64,000 nt of DNA from Phocoena phocoena (GCF_963924675.1 NC_089236.1:32883319-32947318), one strand, 5' to 3'. Counted from the first letter of the stretch, positions 48,930 through 61,165 are shown. The notes: generated by a model not told the origin, from the letters alone. Numbers and translations: made by a program.

Positions 48930-50830
48930 CAGCTTCTGGCAGGATTACAAAGTAGTCACAAAACACCACTGCTCTCATCCTAACAACAAAAGAAGCCAGA
49001 TACCCTACAAAATTGTACTTGCTACTGTTTTCAACCCATCGGGAAGCTGAGGAAACAAGAAAACCTGTAAGAACTAAATACTGGGACGTGACAAACTGCT
49101 TTTATCCCTGACGAACAGCTGAAGAAAAATAAAGGTAAAGAAAAACCAGCCAAGTCTTTTTTATGAACTTTGACAGCTGCATGGGTACTGGCATGAGAGA
49201 TTAGAATTCCAAGGGCCTCGGTCATGAAGCTCCAACCATGGAGCAAGTCTGCACCCTCCTACCAACTCTTTCCCTCAAGTCTTCACCAGCTACACGGGGT
49301 AGGAGGCCAATGGCTGGGGGCAGAGCAGGAAAGTTGAGCGGTATGCTTGCTCCCTGAGGCATGAAAGGTCTCTCCCAATGCAAAGGAGCTGCTCTCCGAA
49401 GGCTCTGGACCAGACAGAAGACCTGAGAGAAATCTAGGCCTTCTCAGAGCACACAACAGCTGAGCACAGCTGACAGAGAGCACACGAAGGCTGGGAGCAG
49501 GATAACAGGTCTCTCTGAAGAAACAGAGAGACAGCAATGGAACTGAAAACAAAAAAGAGAATGCTACAGTAACCCTAAAGATGGGCATCAGGACTTTAAA
49601 GCAGAAAGAAATATTCCACGGTTTTCAAAGCTAAAGTTCAGTTGTAATGTCAAAAAGCAGATTTCCAGAATCTCATTAGCACTCAGATCCTAAGCCCTCA
49701 AAACATCTGAGGCCACAGATGAGCTGAATAAAAAACCGAAGCAGCAGGAAACCAAATGCAGCTCAACTAGAGATTATAGTGACTCAGACCCCATTCCAAC
49801 AGCCTGAAAGAAGGGCATGCCCTTTCTTGGAAGCAAATATTATTTAATTTCTACTGTAATTAAATAAAATGTCCACCATACAATCAAATATTGCTAGACA
49901 CACAAAGAAGCGAGAAATGCGCCCATAGTCAAAAGAAATCACCTAGAGATGGCCCAGAGGGTAGAATTACTAAACAGACTACTTAAAATAAGATTTATAA
50001 AAATATGCTAAAGGATATAATGAAGAGTGGCCATCATGCATGAAGGATGGAGAATTTCAGCAGCAAACCATGGATACTATTTTTTTTTAACAATTAGAAT
50101 GAAAAATGTATCAGAAATGAAGAGTTCATTAGATGGCCTTAACAGAACCTGAACATTGCTGAGGAAAGAATTGGTGAACCTAAACACATATCAATAGAAA
50201 GAATCTAAACTGAAACAAAAAGGAAAAAAAAATGGGAAAAGCGAAAAAAAAGAATAGAGTAACCACAATCCGTGATACAATATTAAATGTTGTAACATAG
50301 GTGTAACTGGAGTCCAGAAGCAGAAGAGATAGATAGATAGATAGACAGACATATACATATATCAATTCACAGATCCAAGAAGCTCAGCAAACCCCAGAAA
50401 GAATACTAAAATAACAAACAAAAACCAAACAAACAAAAACAGCTAGGAGCCTCATAGTCAAACTGCTGAAAATTAAAAATAAATGGCAAACCACAAAAGT
50501 ACAGCCAGAGAAAAGAAGACATTATATATAAAACAAAAATGATACAAATGAAAATTTCTCACCAGAAACAATGCCAGCAAAAGACAATGGAATGGCATCT
50601 TTGAGGTACTGAAAGAAAAATACCCTTATCCTAGAATTCTATGTTTAGTAAAAATACTTTTCATAAATAGAAGCAAAAGAAAGACATTTCCAGACAGACA
50701 AAAGCTAGAGAATCTGTCGGCAGCAGATCTCCTCTACAAAAAGTGTCAAAAGAAGCTTTTCAGGCAGAATTGATGGAAATGGAATCCCATATTTACAAAA
50801 AGAAATGAAGAGCAATGGAGAGGTTGCTCT
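48930..50830 (+). mobile_element. HAL1-like element (half-L1)
   Basis: An L1-like 5' part, then decayed ORF1-like sequence (GAAAGAATCTAAACTGAAAC, GGTGTAACTGGAGTCCAGAAGCAGAAGAG at about 50301, and ACCCTTATCCTAGAATTCTATG near 50622, the conserved ORF1 C-terminal segment). It ends without any ORF2. Interrupted by a GATA microsatellite. Boundaries approximate. Confidence 0.6.
50326..50352. repeat. Short (GATA)n/(GACA)n microsatellite
   Basis: AGATAGATAGATAGATAGAC then AGACAT inside the HAL1-like element, in the region after a GAGAAGAG-rich run. Confidence 0.9.
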
Positions 50831-51509
50831 TTTAGAAGTTGGTGATACAAAGATAAATGAGCTATTTAGAACGTAAATAACAACAGTCCAGTGGAGGAGA
50901 CAAGTACATAGACAGGTAATTATAAAGCCATGTAGACAATGCAGCAAGAAGTGTATACAGTGTATCACAGTAGCAAAGAAGAGGGCCCTCTAACTCACCA
51001 ACATAAACTTTCCCTGCTTTGAAATAACCCAGAAACATAAAATTATCTCCACATGAATATATGTCCAGAAGTTATTTCTCTATGTACATCAGTACTCCAA
51101 TCCTTGATACTTGTTTTAAAAAACTAGGGACACCCAACAGCTGTTTTAAGAAATGGAGCTGGTTCCTCTGTCTATCTTCTGAATCACTACTTCATTGCCA
51201 TCATTTCTACACATGTAATATCAATTCTTGAGTGTAGAAACTATGCTAACTCCTCTTCACACACCACACACACACAAAAAAAGTTAATTAATATGCTAAA
51301 CATAATGAAGTGAAATTAAGCAAAACATCATCAATGCAACATCAATATTATAAATGTAAACATGTCAATGAACGGGAATAGTAAGTTTAAGCAATTCACA
51401 AGCTAATTTGTGAATACTTAACTTCCAACAGTGTAGAAGAAATCAAAATTTTAGTTTTCACCAAAAGTCAAAATTTTTTTAAATAAAAATCTCTGAAAGT
51501 CATAAAAAT

Positions 51510-51655
51510 AACAATGACTAATATTTATTGAGCCCCTTCTATATCTATACACTGTGCTAAGAGCTTGAAATGAAGCATCAAGTTGAATGTATTTGTTTAA
51601 TCCTTCAATGAGGAAACTGTATGTTTAAAGAACAAGCTCCAGAACACTTTTAAAC
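51510..51655 (+). repeat. MIR fragment
   Basis: ATATTTATTGAGCCCCTTCTATATCTATACACTGTGCTAAGAGC and later CAATGAGGAAACTGTATG fit the MIR core; the inner part is partly deleted. Confidence 0.7.
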
Positions 51656-51659
51656 ATAA

Positions 51660-52570
51660 AAATGCCATAGTATTTAGCCTAAAAAATAGCATAAAGAAAA
51701 AAAAAAAATCAACCCATTATGTTTTTAGATGTAGGACTGCATTTGTATCAATAAACAATACCAGAATTTGTACAATAATACAAAATCAGCACACCTCCCC
51801 CACATGCTTAGCACCTAAACTCTGCAGGAGGGGTGCCTTCTATCCAAGTGTTAAAACAAATGTGCACTGGACCACTAGCCTAGCTAGATAAAGGCAAGAT
51901 AGGAAAAATTGGCATATTTCTTTTCCAACTTCTAACTCTATAAAGATGAAAAAAATCAGTGTTTCATAATTTCAATGCTTTTATTTATTTTCCCTGATTA
52001 GAAAGGAATGAAAAACAAAATAAGGAAGGAGCCGTGGGAGAAAAATAAATACAATCCTTCTATATTAGAACAGTAAACTGAATTTGTTGAATACCTCAGG
52101 CTTAAAGTAAAAAGCATTCCCAGGTATGTGATGCTCTATTGAGCACTACAAGTAGTTTCCAAATAATCTGGGCACTATTACAAGCTAGGTACAGAGTGAA
52201 CATTACTATCAAATCAGTGTAAATGTTCTAAAGAATTTTCATTTATTTTAAGGGATGATACTATGACTCCACACGTAAATGGGGGGAAAAAAAACCACTC
52301 CTAATTTATCTTTCATGGAATTACACATACAATTTGCTTAAACCAAGACACAAGAGAACATAAAAGCAAACTTTTAAAACACTTTTGTACATAAAAACAC
52401 GATAGAAATCCCCATCATACTAACTGTAAGTCGATTGTTATTTAATTTGGCAATTTCACTGCAAGTGTATGTGTTTTACAATGTGCACTTGGACTGCTAC
52501 TCCTAATTTCACCTGAAATTCTCTTAAAGTTCAGCTAGAAACACAACCCAAGCAGGTGAAGTACACAATC
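51660..52570. other. Intronic, no gene seen
   Basis: AT-rich, unassigned. Confidence 0.5.
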
Positions 52571-52571
52571 T

Positions 52572-52670
52572 GCCTTTGTTGAAGAACTGGTTAAATACAC
52601 AGAAGACTCGGGGAATCCTATTATAATGCTGTTTGGAGGTGGTACACAACACGATTAATATGGCTTCAGC
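52572..52670. repeat. Diverged repeat copy A (paired with 61066-61165)
   Basis: CTTTGTTGAAGAACTGGTTAAATACACAGAAGACT...GGAGGTGGTACACAACACGATTAATATGGC shares about 85% identity by eye with the copy at 61066-61165, in the same orientation. The pair brackets the large L1. Family not recognised. Confidence 0.8.
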
Positions 52671-52910
52671 TGTGTCTGGGGTGTACTGGGTTTTGTAAAT
52701 TAATATCACTTATCTTCAGGGGGAGGTAAATGAGCACTCTACTGAGTATTATCTCATACTGATAATCAGTAACGACAGTTTTAAAAAATTTAAAACTCTA
52801 TCTGGATGTTTAGCTATTGTATAACACTGTAAGAGTGAAAAAACAGTTTTTACTGTTACAATGTTTTAAATGCTAACAGAGCAGTGATTGTTTTTAATTT
52901 AAAAACAAAA

Positions 52911-54871
52911 GGAAGGGGAGGAGCTTCAAGATGGCAGAAAGTAAGGCTGGAGATCACCTTCCTCCCCACAAATACCTCAGAAATACATCTACATGTGGAA
53001 CAACTGCTACAAAACACCTATTGAACGCTGACAGAAGACCTCAGACCTCCCAAAAGGCAAGAAACTCCCCCACGTACCTGGGCAGGGCAAAAGAAAAAAA
53101 GAACAGAGACAAAAAGAATAGGGACGGGACCTGCACCAGTGGGAGGGAGCTGTGAAGGAGAAAAGGTTTCCACACACTAGGAAGCCCCTTCGCGGGTGGA
53201 GACTGCGGGTGGCGGAGGGGGAATCTTCGGAGCCGCGGAGGAGAGCACAGCAACAGGGGTGCGGAGGGCAAAGCGGAGAGATTCCCACACAGAGGATCGG
53301 TGCCGACCAGCACTCACCAGCCCGAGAGGCTTGTCTGCTCACCCGCCGGGGCGGGTGGGGGCTGGGAGCTGAGGCTTGGGCTTCGGTCCGATCACTGGGA
53401 GAGAACTGGGCCTGGCTGTGTGAAAGCCTGAAGGGGACTAGTGTGCCATAGGTAGCCAGGAGGGAGTCCGGGAAAGTCTGGAGCTGCCGAAGAGGCAAGA
53501 GACTTTTTCTTGCCTCTTTGTTTCCTGGTGCGTGAGGAGAGGGGATTAAGAGCGCCACTTAAAGGAGCTCAGGAGACGGGTGTGAGCCGCGGCTATTAGC
53601 ACAGACCCCAGGGACGGGCATGAGACGCTAAGGCGGCTGCTGCTGCCGCCACCAAGAAGCCTGTGTGCAAGCACAGGTCACTATCCACACAGCCCCTCCC
53701 AGGAGCCTGTGCAGCCCGCCTCTGCCAGGGTCCCAAGATCCAGGGACAACTTCCCCGGGAGAACACATGGCGCACCTCAGGCTAGTGCAATGTCACAATG
53801 GCTCTGCCACCGCAGGCTCGCCCTGCATCCGTACCCCTCCCTCCCCTAGGCCTGAGTGAGACAGAACCCCCGAATCAGCTGCTCCTTTAACCCCATCCTG
53901 TCTGAGCGAAGAACAGACGCCTGCAGGAGATCTACACGCAGAGGCGGGGCCAAATCCAAACCTGAACTCTGGAAGCTGTGCGAACAAACAAGAGAAAGGG
54001 AAATTTTTCCCAGCAGCCTCAGAAGCAGTGGATTAAATCTCCACAATCAACTTGATTTACCCCACATCTGTGTAAAACCTGAATAGACAAGGAACCATCC
54101 GAAATTGAGGAGGTGGACTTTGGGAGCAACGATGTATATATATTTTTCCCTTTTTCTCTTTTTGTGAGTGTGTATGTGTATGTTTCTGTGTGTGATTTTG
54201 TCTGTATAGCTTTGCTTTTACCATTTGACCTAGGGTTCTGTCTGTCCGTTTTTTTGTTGTTCTTATTTTTTTTAATTAAATTTTTTTTCTTAATACTTCT
54301 TTTATTTTAATAACTTTATTTTATTTTATTTTATTTTAATCTTCTTCTTTCTTATTTTTTCTCCCTTTTATTCTGAGCCATGTGGATGGAAAGGCTCTTG
54401 GTGCTCCAGCCAGGCATCACAGTGGGGCCACTAGGTGACAGCCAAGTTCAGGACACTGCTCCACAACAGACGTCCCAGCTGCAGATAATATCAAATGGCA
54501 AAAATCTCGCTGAGATCTCCATCTCAAGGCCAAGACCCAGCTTCACTCAATGACCAGCAAGCTACACTGCTGGACACCCTATGCCAAACAACTACCAAGA
54601 CAGGAACACAACACCATCCATTAGCAGAGAGGCTGCCTAAAATAATAATAAGGCCACAGACACCCCAAACATACCACCAGATGTGGACCTGCCACCAGAA
54701 AGACAAGATCCAGCCCCATCCACCAGAATACAGGCACCATTCCCCTCCACGAGGAAGCCTACACAACCCACTGAACCAACCTTAGCCACTGGGGACAGAC
54801 ACCAAAAACAACGGGAACTACGAACCTGCAGCCTACAAAAAGGAGACCCCAAACACAGTAAGATAAGCAAA
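52911..54871 (+). promoter_or_regulatory. L1 5' UTR (internal promoter region)
   Basis: GC-rich, about 1.96 kb, starting with the conserved AAGATGGC (a YY1-type core in L1s) near the 5' end. In active L1s this region drives sense transcription and, in human L1, also carries an antisense promoter. Here an antisense product would run in the DIAPH3 sense direction. Activity is not shown by sequence. Confidence 0.6.
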
Positions 54872-55744
54872 ATGAGAAGACAGAGAAATATGCAGCAGAT
54901 GAAGGAGCAAAGTAAAAACCCACCAGACCAAATAAATGGAGAGGAAATAGGCAGTCTACCTAAAAAAGAATTCAGAGTAATGATAGTAAAGATGATCCAA
55001 AATCTTGAAAATAGAATAGAGAAAATACAAAAATCATTTAACAAGGACCTAGAAGAACTAAAGAGCAAACAAACAATGATGAACACCACAATAAATGAAA
55101 TTTAAAATTATCTAGAAGAGATCAATAGCAGAATAACTGAGGCAGAAAAACGGATACGTGACCTAGAAGATAAAACAGTGGAAATAACTACTGCAGAGCA
55201 CAATAAAGAAAAAGGAATGAAAAGAATTGAGGACAGTCTCAGAGACATCTGGGACAACATTAAACACACCAACATTCGAATTATAGGGGTTCCAGAAGAA
55301 GAAGAGAAAAAGAAAGGGACTGAGAAAATATTTGAAGAGATTATAGTTGAAAACTTCCCTAATATGGGAAAGGAAATAGTTAATCAAGTCCAGGAAGCAC
55401 AGAGTCCCATACAAGATAAATCCAAGAAGAAACATGCCAAGACACATATTAATCAAACTATCAAAAATTAAATACAAAGAAAAAATATTAAAAGCAGCAA
55501 TGGAAAAACAACACGTAAGGGAATCCGCATAAGGTTAACAGCTGATCTTTCAGCAGAACTTCTGCAAGCCAGAAGTGAGTGGCAGGACATACTGAAAGTG
55601 ATGAAGGAGAAAAACCTACAACCAAGATTACTCTACCCAGCAAGGATCTCATTCAGATTTGATGGAGAAATTAAAACTTTTATAGACAAGCAAAAGCTAA
55701 GAGAACTCAGCATCACCAAACCAGCTTTGCAACAAATGCTATAG
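54872..55744 (+). pseudogene. L1 ORF1 remnant (RNA-binding chaperone), broken
   Basis: Starts at an ATG giving MRRQRNMQQMKEQSKN and runs through a coiled-coil-like N-terminal half (NLENRIEKIQKSFNKDLEEL), the RRM-side motif IIGVPEEEEKKKGTEKIF, and the C-terminal part ending QQML before TAG at 55742. Known role: trimeric nucleic-acid chaperone binding L1 RNA. Breaks: in-frame TAA at 55103-55105, then loss of frame near 55465 (TAA 55469-55471) and again near 55520. Not functional. Confidence 0.9.
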
Positions 55745-56904
55745 GAACTTCTCTAGGAAGGAAACACAAGAGAAGGAAAAGACCTACAATAATAAACCCA
55801 AAACAATTAAGAACATGGTAATAGGAACATACATATCGATAATTACCTTAAATGTAAATGGATTAAATGCTCCAACCAAAAGACATAGACTGGCTGAGTG
55901 GATACAAAAACAAGACACATATATATGCTGTCTACAAGAGACCCACTTCAGACCTGGGACACATATATACTGAAAATGAGGGGATGGAAAAAGATATTCC
56001 ATGCAAATGGAAATCACAAGAAAGCTGGAGTAGCAATTCTCATATCAGACAAAATAGACTTTAAAACAAAGACTATTACAAGAGACAAGGAAGGACACTA
56101 CATAATGATCAAGGGATCAATCCAAGAAGAAGATATAACAATTGTAAATATTTATGCACCCAACATGGGAGCACCTCAATACATAAGGCAAATACTAACA
56201 GCCATAAAATGGGAAATCCACAGTAACACAATAATAGTAGGGGACTTTACCACCCCACTTTCACCAATGAACAGATCATCCAAAATGAAAATAAATGAGG
56301 AAATACAAGCTTTAAATGATACATTAAACAAGATAGACTTAATTGATATTTATAGGATATTCCATCCAAAAACAACAGAATACACATTCTTGTGAAGTGC
56401 TCATGGAACATTCTCCAGGATAGATCCTATCTTGGGTCACAAATCAAGCCTTGGTAAATTTAAGAAAATTGAAATTGTATCAAGTATCTTTTCCAACCAC
56501 AACACTATGGGACTATATATCAATTACAGGAAAAAAATCTGTAAGAAATACAAACACATGGAGGCTAAACAACACCCTACTTAATAACCAAGAGATCACT
56601 GTAGAAATCAAACAGGACATCAAAAAATACCTAGAAACAAATGACAATGAAAACACAATGACCCAAAAGCTATGGGATGCAGCAAAAGCAGTTCTAAGAG
56701 GTAACTTTATAGCTATACAAGCCTACCTTAAGAAACATCTCAAATAAACAATCTAACCTTACACCTAAAGCAATTACAGAAAGAATACCAAAAAAACCCC
56801 CAAAGTTAGCAGAAGGAAAGAAATCATAAAGATCAGAACAGAAATAAATGAAAAAGAAATGAAGGAAACGATAGCAAAGATCGATAAAACTAAAACCTGG
56901 TTCT

Positions 56905-57116
56905 GGGCTTCCCTGGTGGCGCAGTGGTTGAGAGTCCGCCTGCCGATGCAGGGGAGACAGGTTGGTGCCCCGGTCCAGGAAGATCCCACATGCTGCGGAG
57001 CTGCTGGGCCCGTGAGCCACGGCCACTGAGCCTGGGCGTCCAGAGCCTGTGCTCCACAACGGGAGAGGCCACAACAATGAGAGGCCCGTGTACCGCAAAA
57101 AAAAAAAAAACCTTAG
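56905..57116 (+). repeat. CHR SINE (short form) nested in L1 ORF2
   Basis: Head GGGCTTCCCTGGTGGCGCAG to GTGTACCGC and A tail (to 57110). L1 sequence TAAAACCTGGTTCT before it is echoed after it as TAAAAAGTTGGTTCTTTGAG, an imperfect target duplication. It postdates the L1. Confidence 0.95.
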
Positions 57117-59232
57117 TAAAAAGTTGGTTCTTTGAGAAGATAAACAAAATTGATAAACCATTAGCCAGACTTACCAAGAAAAACAGGGAGAAGACTCAAA
57201 ACAATAGAATTAGAAATGAAAAAGGAGAAGTAACAACTGACACTGCAGAAATACAAATAATCATGAGAGATTACTACAACCAACTCTATGCCAATAAAAT
57301 GGACAACCGGGAAGAAATGGAAAAATTCTTAGAAATGCACAACCTTCTGACACTGAACCCAGGAAGAAATACAAAGTATGAACAGACCAATCACAAGCAC
57401 TGAAATTGAAACTGTGATTGAAAATCTTCCAACACACAGAAGTCCAGGACCAGATGCCTTCACAGGCGAATTCTATCAAACATTTAGAGAAGAGCTAACA
57501 CCTATCCCTCTCAAACTCTTCCAAAATATAGCAGAGGGAGGAACACCCCCAAACTCATTCTACGAGGCCACCATCACTCTGATACCAAAACCAAAGAGGT
57601 CACAAAGAAAGAAAACTACAGGCCAATATCACTGACAAACATAGATGCAAAACACCTCAACAAAAAACTAGCAAAGAGAACCCAACAGCGTATTAAAAGG
57701 ATCATACACTATGATCCTGGGGTTTACCCCAGGAATGCAAGGATTCTTCAATATACACAAACCAATCAATGTGATACACCATATTAACAAACTAAAGGAG
57801 AAAAACCATATGATCATATCAATAGATGCAGAAAAAGCTTTTGACAAAATTCAACACCTATTTATGATAAAAAAAAAAGCCTCCAGAAAGTAGGCATAGA
57901 GGGAAATTTCCTCAACATAATAAAGGCCATATATGACAAACCCACAGCCAACATCATTCTCAATTGTGAAAAACTGAAACCATTTCCACAAAGATCAGGA
58001 ACAAGACAAGTGTGCCCACTCTCACCACTATTATTCAACATAGTTTTGGAAATTTTAGCCACAGCAATCAGAGAAGAAAAAGAAATAAAAGGAATCCAAA
58101 ACACAAAAGAAGTAAAGCTGTCACTGTTTGCAGGTGACATGATACTATACGTAGAGAATCCTAAAGATGCCACCAGAAAACTACTAGAGCTAATCAATGA
58201 ATTTGGTAAAGTAGCAGGACACAAAATTAATGCACAGAAATCTCTTGCATTCCTATACACTAATGATGAAAAATCTGAAAGTGAAATTAAGAAAACACTC
58301 CCATCACCATTGCAACAAAAAGAATAAAATACCTGGGAATAAACCTACCTAAGGAGACAAAAGACCTGTATGTGAAAAATTATAAGACACTGATGAAAGC
58401 AATTAAAGATGATACAAATAGATGGAGAAATATACCATGTTCTTGGATTGGAAGAATCAACATGGCGAAAATGAGTCTACTACCCAAAGCAATCTACAGA
58501 TTCAATGCAATCCCTATCAAACTACCACTGGCATTTTTCACAGAACTAAAACAAAAAATTTACAATTTGTATGGAAACACAAAAGTCCCCGAATAGCCAA
58601 AGCAATCTTGAGAAAGAAAAACCGAGCTGGAGGAATCAGGCTCCCTGACTTCAGACTATACTACAAAGCTACAGAAATCAAGAGAGTATGGTACCGGCAC
58701 AAAAACAGAAATACAGATCAATGGAACAGGATAGAAAGCCCAGAGATAACCGCATGCACAGATGGTCACCTTATCTTCGATAAAGGAGGCAAGAATATAC
58801 AGTGGAGAAAAGACTGCCTCTTCAATAAGTGGTGCTGGGAAAACTGGACAGCTACATGTAAAAGAATGAAATTAGAACACTCTCTAACACCATACACAAA
58901 AATAAGCTCAAAATGGATTAAAGATCTAAATGTAAGGCCAGACACCATCAAACTCTTAGAGGAAAACATAGGCAGAACACTCTATGACATAAATCACAGC
59001 AAGATCCTTTTACAGCCACCTCCTAGAGAAATGGAAATAAAAACAAAAATAAACAAATGGGACCTAATGAAACTTAAAAGGTTTTGCACAGCAAAGGAAA
59101 CCATAAACAAGATGAAAAGACAACCCTCAGAATGGGAGAAAATATTTGCAAATGAAGCAACTGACAAAGCATTAATCTCCAAAACATACAAGCAACAGAT
59201 GCAGCTCAATACCAAGAAAACAAATAACCCAT

Positions 59233-59443
59233 GGGCTCCCTGGTGGCACAGTGGTTGAGAGTTCGCCTGCTGATGCAGGGGACTTGGGTTTGTGCCCCGT
59301 TCTGGGAAGATCCCACATGCCGCGGAGCGGCTAAGCCCGTGAGCCATGGCCGCTGAGCCTGCACGTCCGGAGCCTGTACTCCACAATGGGAGAGGCCACA
59401 ACAGTGAGAGGCCCACGTACCGCAAAAAAATAAAAATAAAAAT
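59233..59443 (+). repeat. CHR SINE (short form) nested near L1 3' end
   Basis: Head GGGCTCCCTGGTGGCACAGT (one T missing), end CACGTACCGC and an A-rich tail. Direct repeats AAATAACCCA at 59222-59231 and 59444-59453 mark the insertion. It postdates the L1. Confidence 0.95.
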
Positions 59444-60424
59444 AAATAACCCAATCCAAAAATGGGCAGAAGACCTAAATAGACATTTCTCCAAAGAAGA
59501 TATACAGATTGCCAACAAACACATGAAAGAATGCTCAACATCATTAATCATTAGAGAAATGCAAATCAAAACTACCAAGAGATATCATCTCACACCAGTC
59601 AGAATGGCCATCATCAAAAAATCTACAAACAATAAATGCTGGAGAGGGTGTGGAGAAAAGGGAACGCTCTTGCACTGTTTGTGGGTATGTAAATTGATAC
59701 AGCCACTCTGGAGAACAGTATGGAGGTTCCTTGAAAAACTGAAAATAGAACTACCTTACGACACAGCAATCCCACTACTGGGCATATACCCTGAGAAAAC
59801 CATAATTCAAAAAGAGTCATATACCAAAATGTTCACTGCAGCTCTATTTACAGTAGCCAGGACATGGAAGCAATCTAAGTGTCCATCAACAGATGAATGG
59901 ATAAAGAAGACATGGCACATATATACAATAGAATATTACTCAGCCATAAAAAGGAACGAAACTGAGTTATTTGTAGTGAGGTGGGTGGACCTAGAGACTG
60001 TCATACAGAGTGAAGTAAGTCAGAAAGAGGAAAACAAATACCGTATGCTAACACATATATATGGAATCTAAAAAAAAGGGAAAAAATGGTCAGAAGAACC
60101 TAGGGGCAAGATGGGAATAAAGATGCAGACCTACTAGAGAATGGACTTGAGTATACGGGGAGGGGGAAGGGTAAGGTGGGACAAAGTGAGAGAGTGGCAT
60201 GGACATATATACACTACCAAACTTAAAATAGATAGCTAGTGGGAAGCAGCCACATAGCACAGGGAGATCAGCTTGGTGTTTTGTGACCAACCTAGAGGGG
60301 TGGGATAGGGAGGGTGGAAGGGAGGGAGATGCAAGAGGGAAGAGATATGGGGACATATGTATATAATTGATTCACTTTGTTATAAAGCAGAAACTAACAC
60401 ACCATTGTAAAGCAATTATACTCT

Positions 60425-60430
60425 AATAAA
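60425..60430 (+). terminator. L1 polyadenylation signal AATAAA
   Basis: AATAAA in CTCTAATAAAGATG, 13 bases before the A-rich end of the L1. Confidence 0.85.
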
Positions 60431-60445
60431 GATGTTAAAAAAAGG

Positions 60446-60599
60446 GAGATATGTAATTATTAGTCATCTTAGAATTTGAAAAGTCAGAAAAACTATTTGT
60501 GATCATAAACATACTTCCTTAGAACCCAGAAGGGATTATTTTCATGCAACGCAGGAGAATTATTAAGCAAATAACAGTTCATTTTAAGTAATGAATTAA
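60446..60599. other. Intronic gap between L1 and SINE
   Basis: Plain AT-rich intron. Confidence 0.5.
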
Positions 60600-60609
60600 T
60601 TCTATTTGA

Positions 60610-60809
60610 GGGACTTCCCTGGTGGCGCAGCGGTTAAGACTCTGCGCTCCCAATGCAGGGGGCCTGGGTTCGATCCCTGGTCAGCAAACTAGATCCCACA
60701 TGCATGCCTCAACTAAGAGTTCGCATTCCACAACTAAGGAGCCGGCGAGCCGCAACTAAGACCGGGTACGACCAAGTAAATAAATAAATAAATAAATATT
60801 TTTTAAAAG
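60610..60809 (+). repeat. CHR SINE, variant, with 10-bp target duplication
   Basis: Head GGGACTTCCCTGGTGGCGCA, GGTTCGATCCCTGGTC, then CAACTAAGGAGCCGGCGAGCCGCAACTAAG-type body and (AAAT)n tail. Perfect repeats TTCTATTTGA flank it at 60600-60609 and 60810-60819. Confidence 0.94.
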
Positions 60810-61065
60810 TTCTATTTGAACACATATACCTGAAATCCAGAAAAATATATCACTTAAAATTATCAATTTTCATGCAATTTTGTACTACATTTAAGAGGAG
60901 GAAAAACCTTAACAGCTAAAATAACTTGGCTTTTTAATTATCTTTATTATTAACCAGGCAACTTGCTGATTAAAAACATGGCTCCAGAGTCTGACTTCTG
61001 AATCCTGCCCAGCCCCTTGCTTGCTGGGTTACCCTAACCAAACTAATTAAAATTTCCACAATAGT

Positions 61066-61165
61066 ATCTTTGGTGAAGAACTGGTTAGATATACAGAAGA
61101 CTGAGGGAATTCTATTATAGTGCTATTCGGAGGTGGTACACCACACTTAATTAATATGACAGTGA
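61066..61165. repeat. Diverged repeat copy B (paired with 52572-52670)
   Basis: TATCTTTGGTGAAGAACTGGTTAGATATACAGAAGACTGAGGG...GGAGGTGGTACACCACACTTAATTAATATGAC, direct orientation relative to copy A. See the pair note for the L1 between them. Confidence 0.8.

Larger units (their letters stand above)
55815..60071 (+). pseudogene. L1 ORF2 remnant (endonuclease/reverse transcriptase), broken
   Basis: Order of domains: endonuclease from 55815 (MVIGTYISIITLNVNGLNAP, then CCLQETHF and VGDFTTPLSP, where family members have GDFN), reverse transcriptase around 57100-58330 with [15 protein letters not shown] (58124-58168 region; catalytic motif FADD changed to FAGD at 58127-58138), and a C-terminal cysteine motif C-x3-C-x7-H-x4-C at 59638-59691. 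Known role: target-primed reverse transcription. Breaks: frame shift near 55920-55950, TGA at 56393-56395, several shifts around 57600-57710, two SINE insertions. The GDFT change is another departure from the usual endonuclease motif. Confidence 0.92.
52911..60445 (+). mobile_element. Near full-length L1 with two nested CHR SINEs, inactive
   Basis: 5' end GGAAGGGGAGGAGCTTCAAGATGGC is a canonical L1 start. A GC-rich 5' UTR runs to about 54870 and ends after a T-rich stretch; ORF1 and ORF2 remnants follow; the 3' UTR has AATAAA at 60425 and a short A tail. Two CHR SINEs (56905-57116, 59233-59443) sit inside ORF2. Without them the element is about 7.1 kb. Stops, frameshifts and FAGD in place of FADD show it cannot retrotranspose by itself. 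No clear target duplication was found by eye. Antisense to DIAPH3. Confidence 0.93.

Noticed and set aside
53007..53558. 183-codon minus-strand ORF in the L1 5' UTR
   Set aside because: GC-rich L1 5' UTR read in antisense; no matching protein family known to me. It stays only as part of the antisense-promoter idea.
52911..60445. L1 as an active source element
   Set aside because: In-frame stops in ORF1 and ORF2, several frameshifts, two SINE insertions and the FAGD change rule out autonomous activity.
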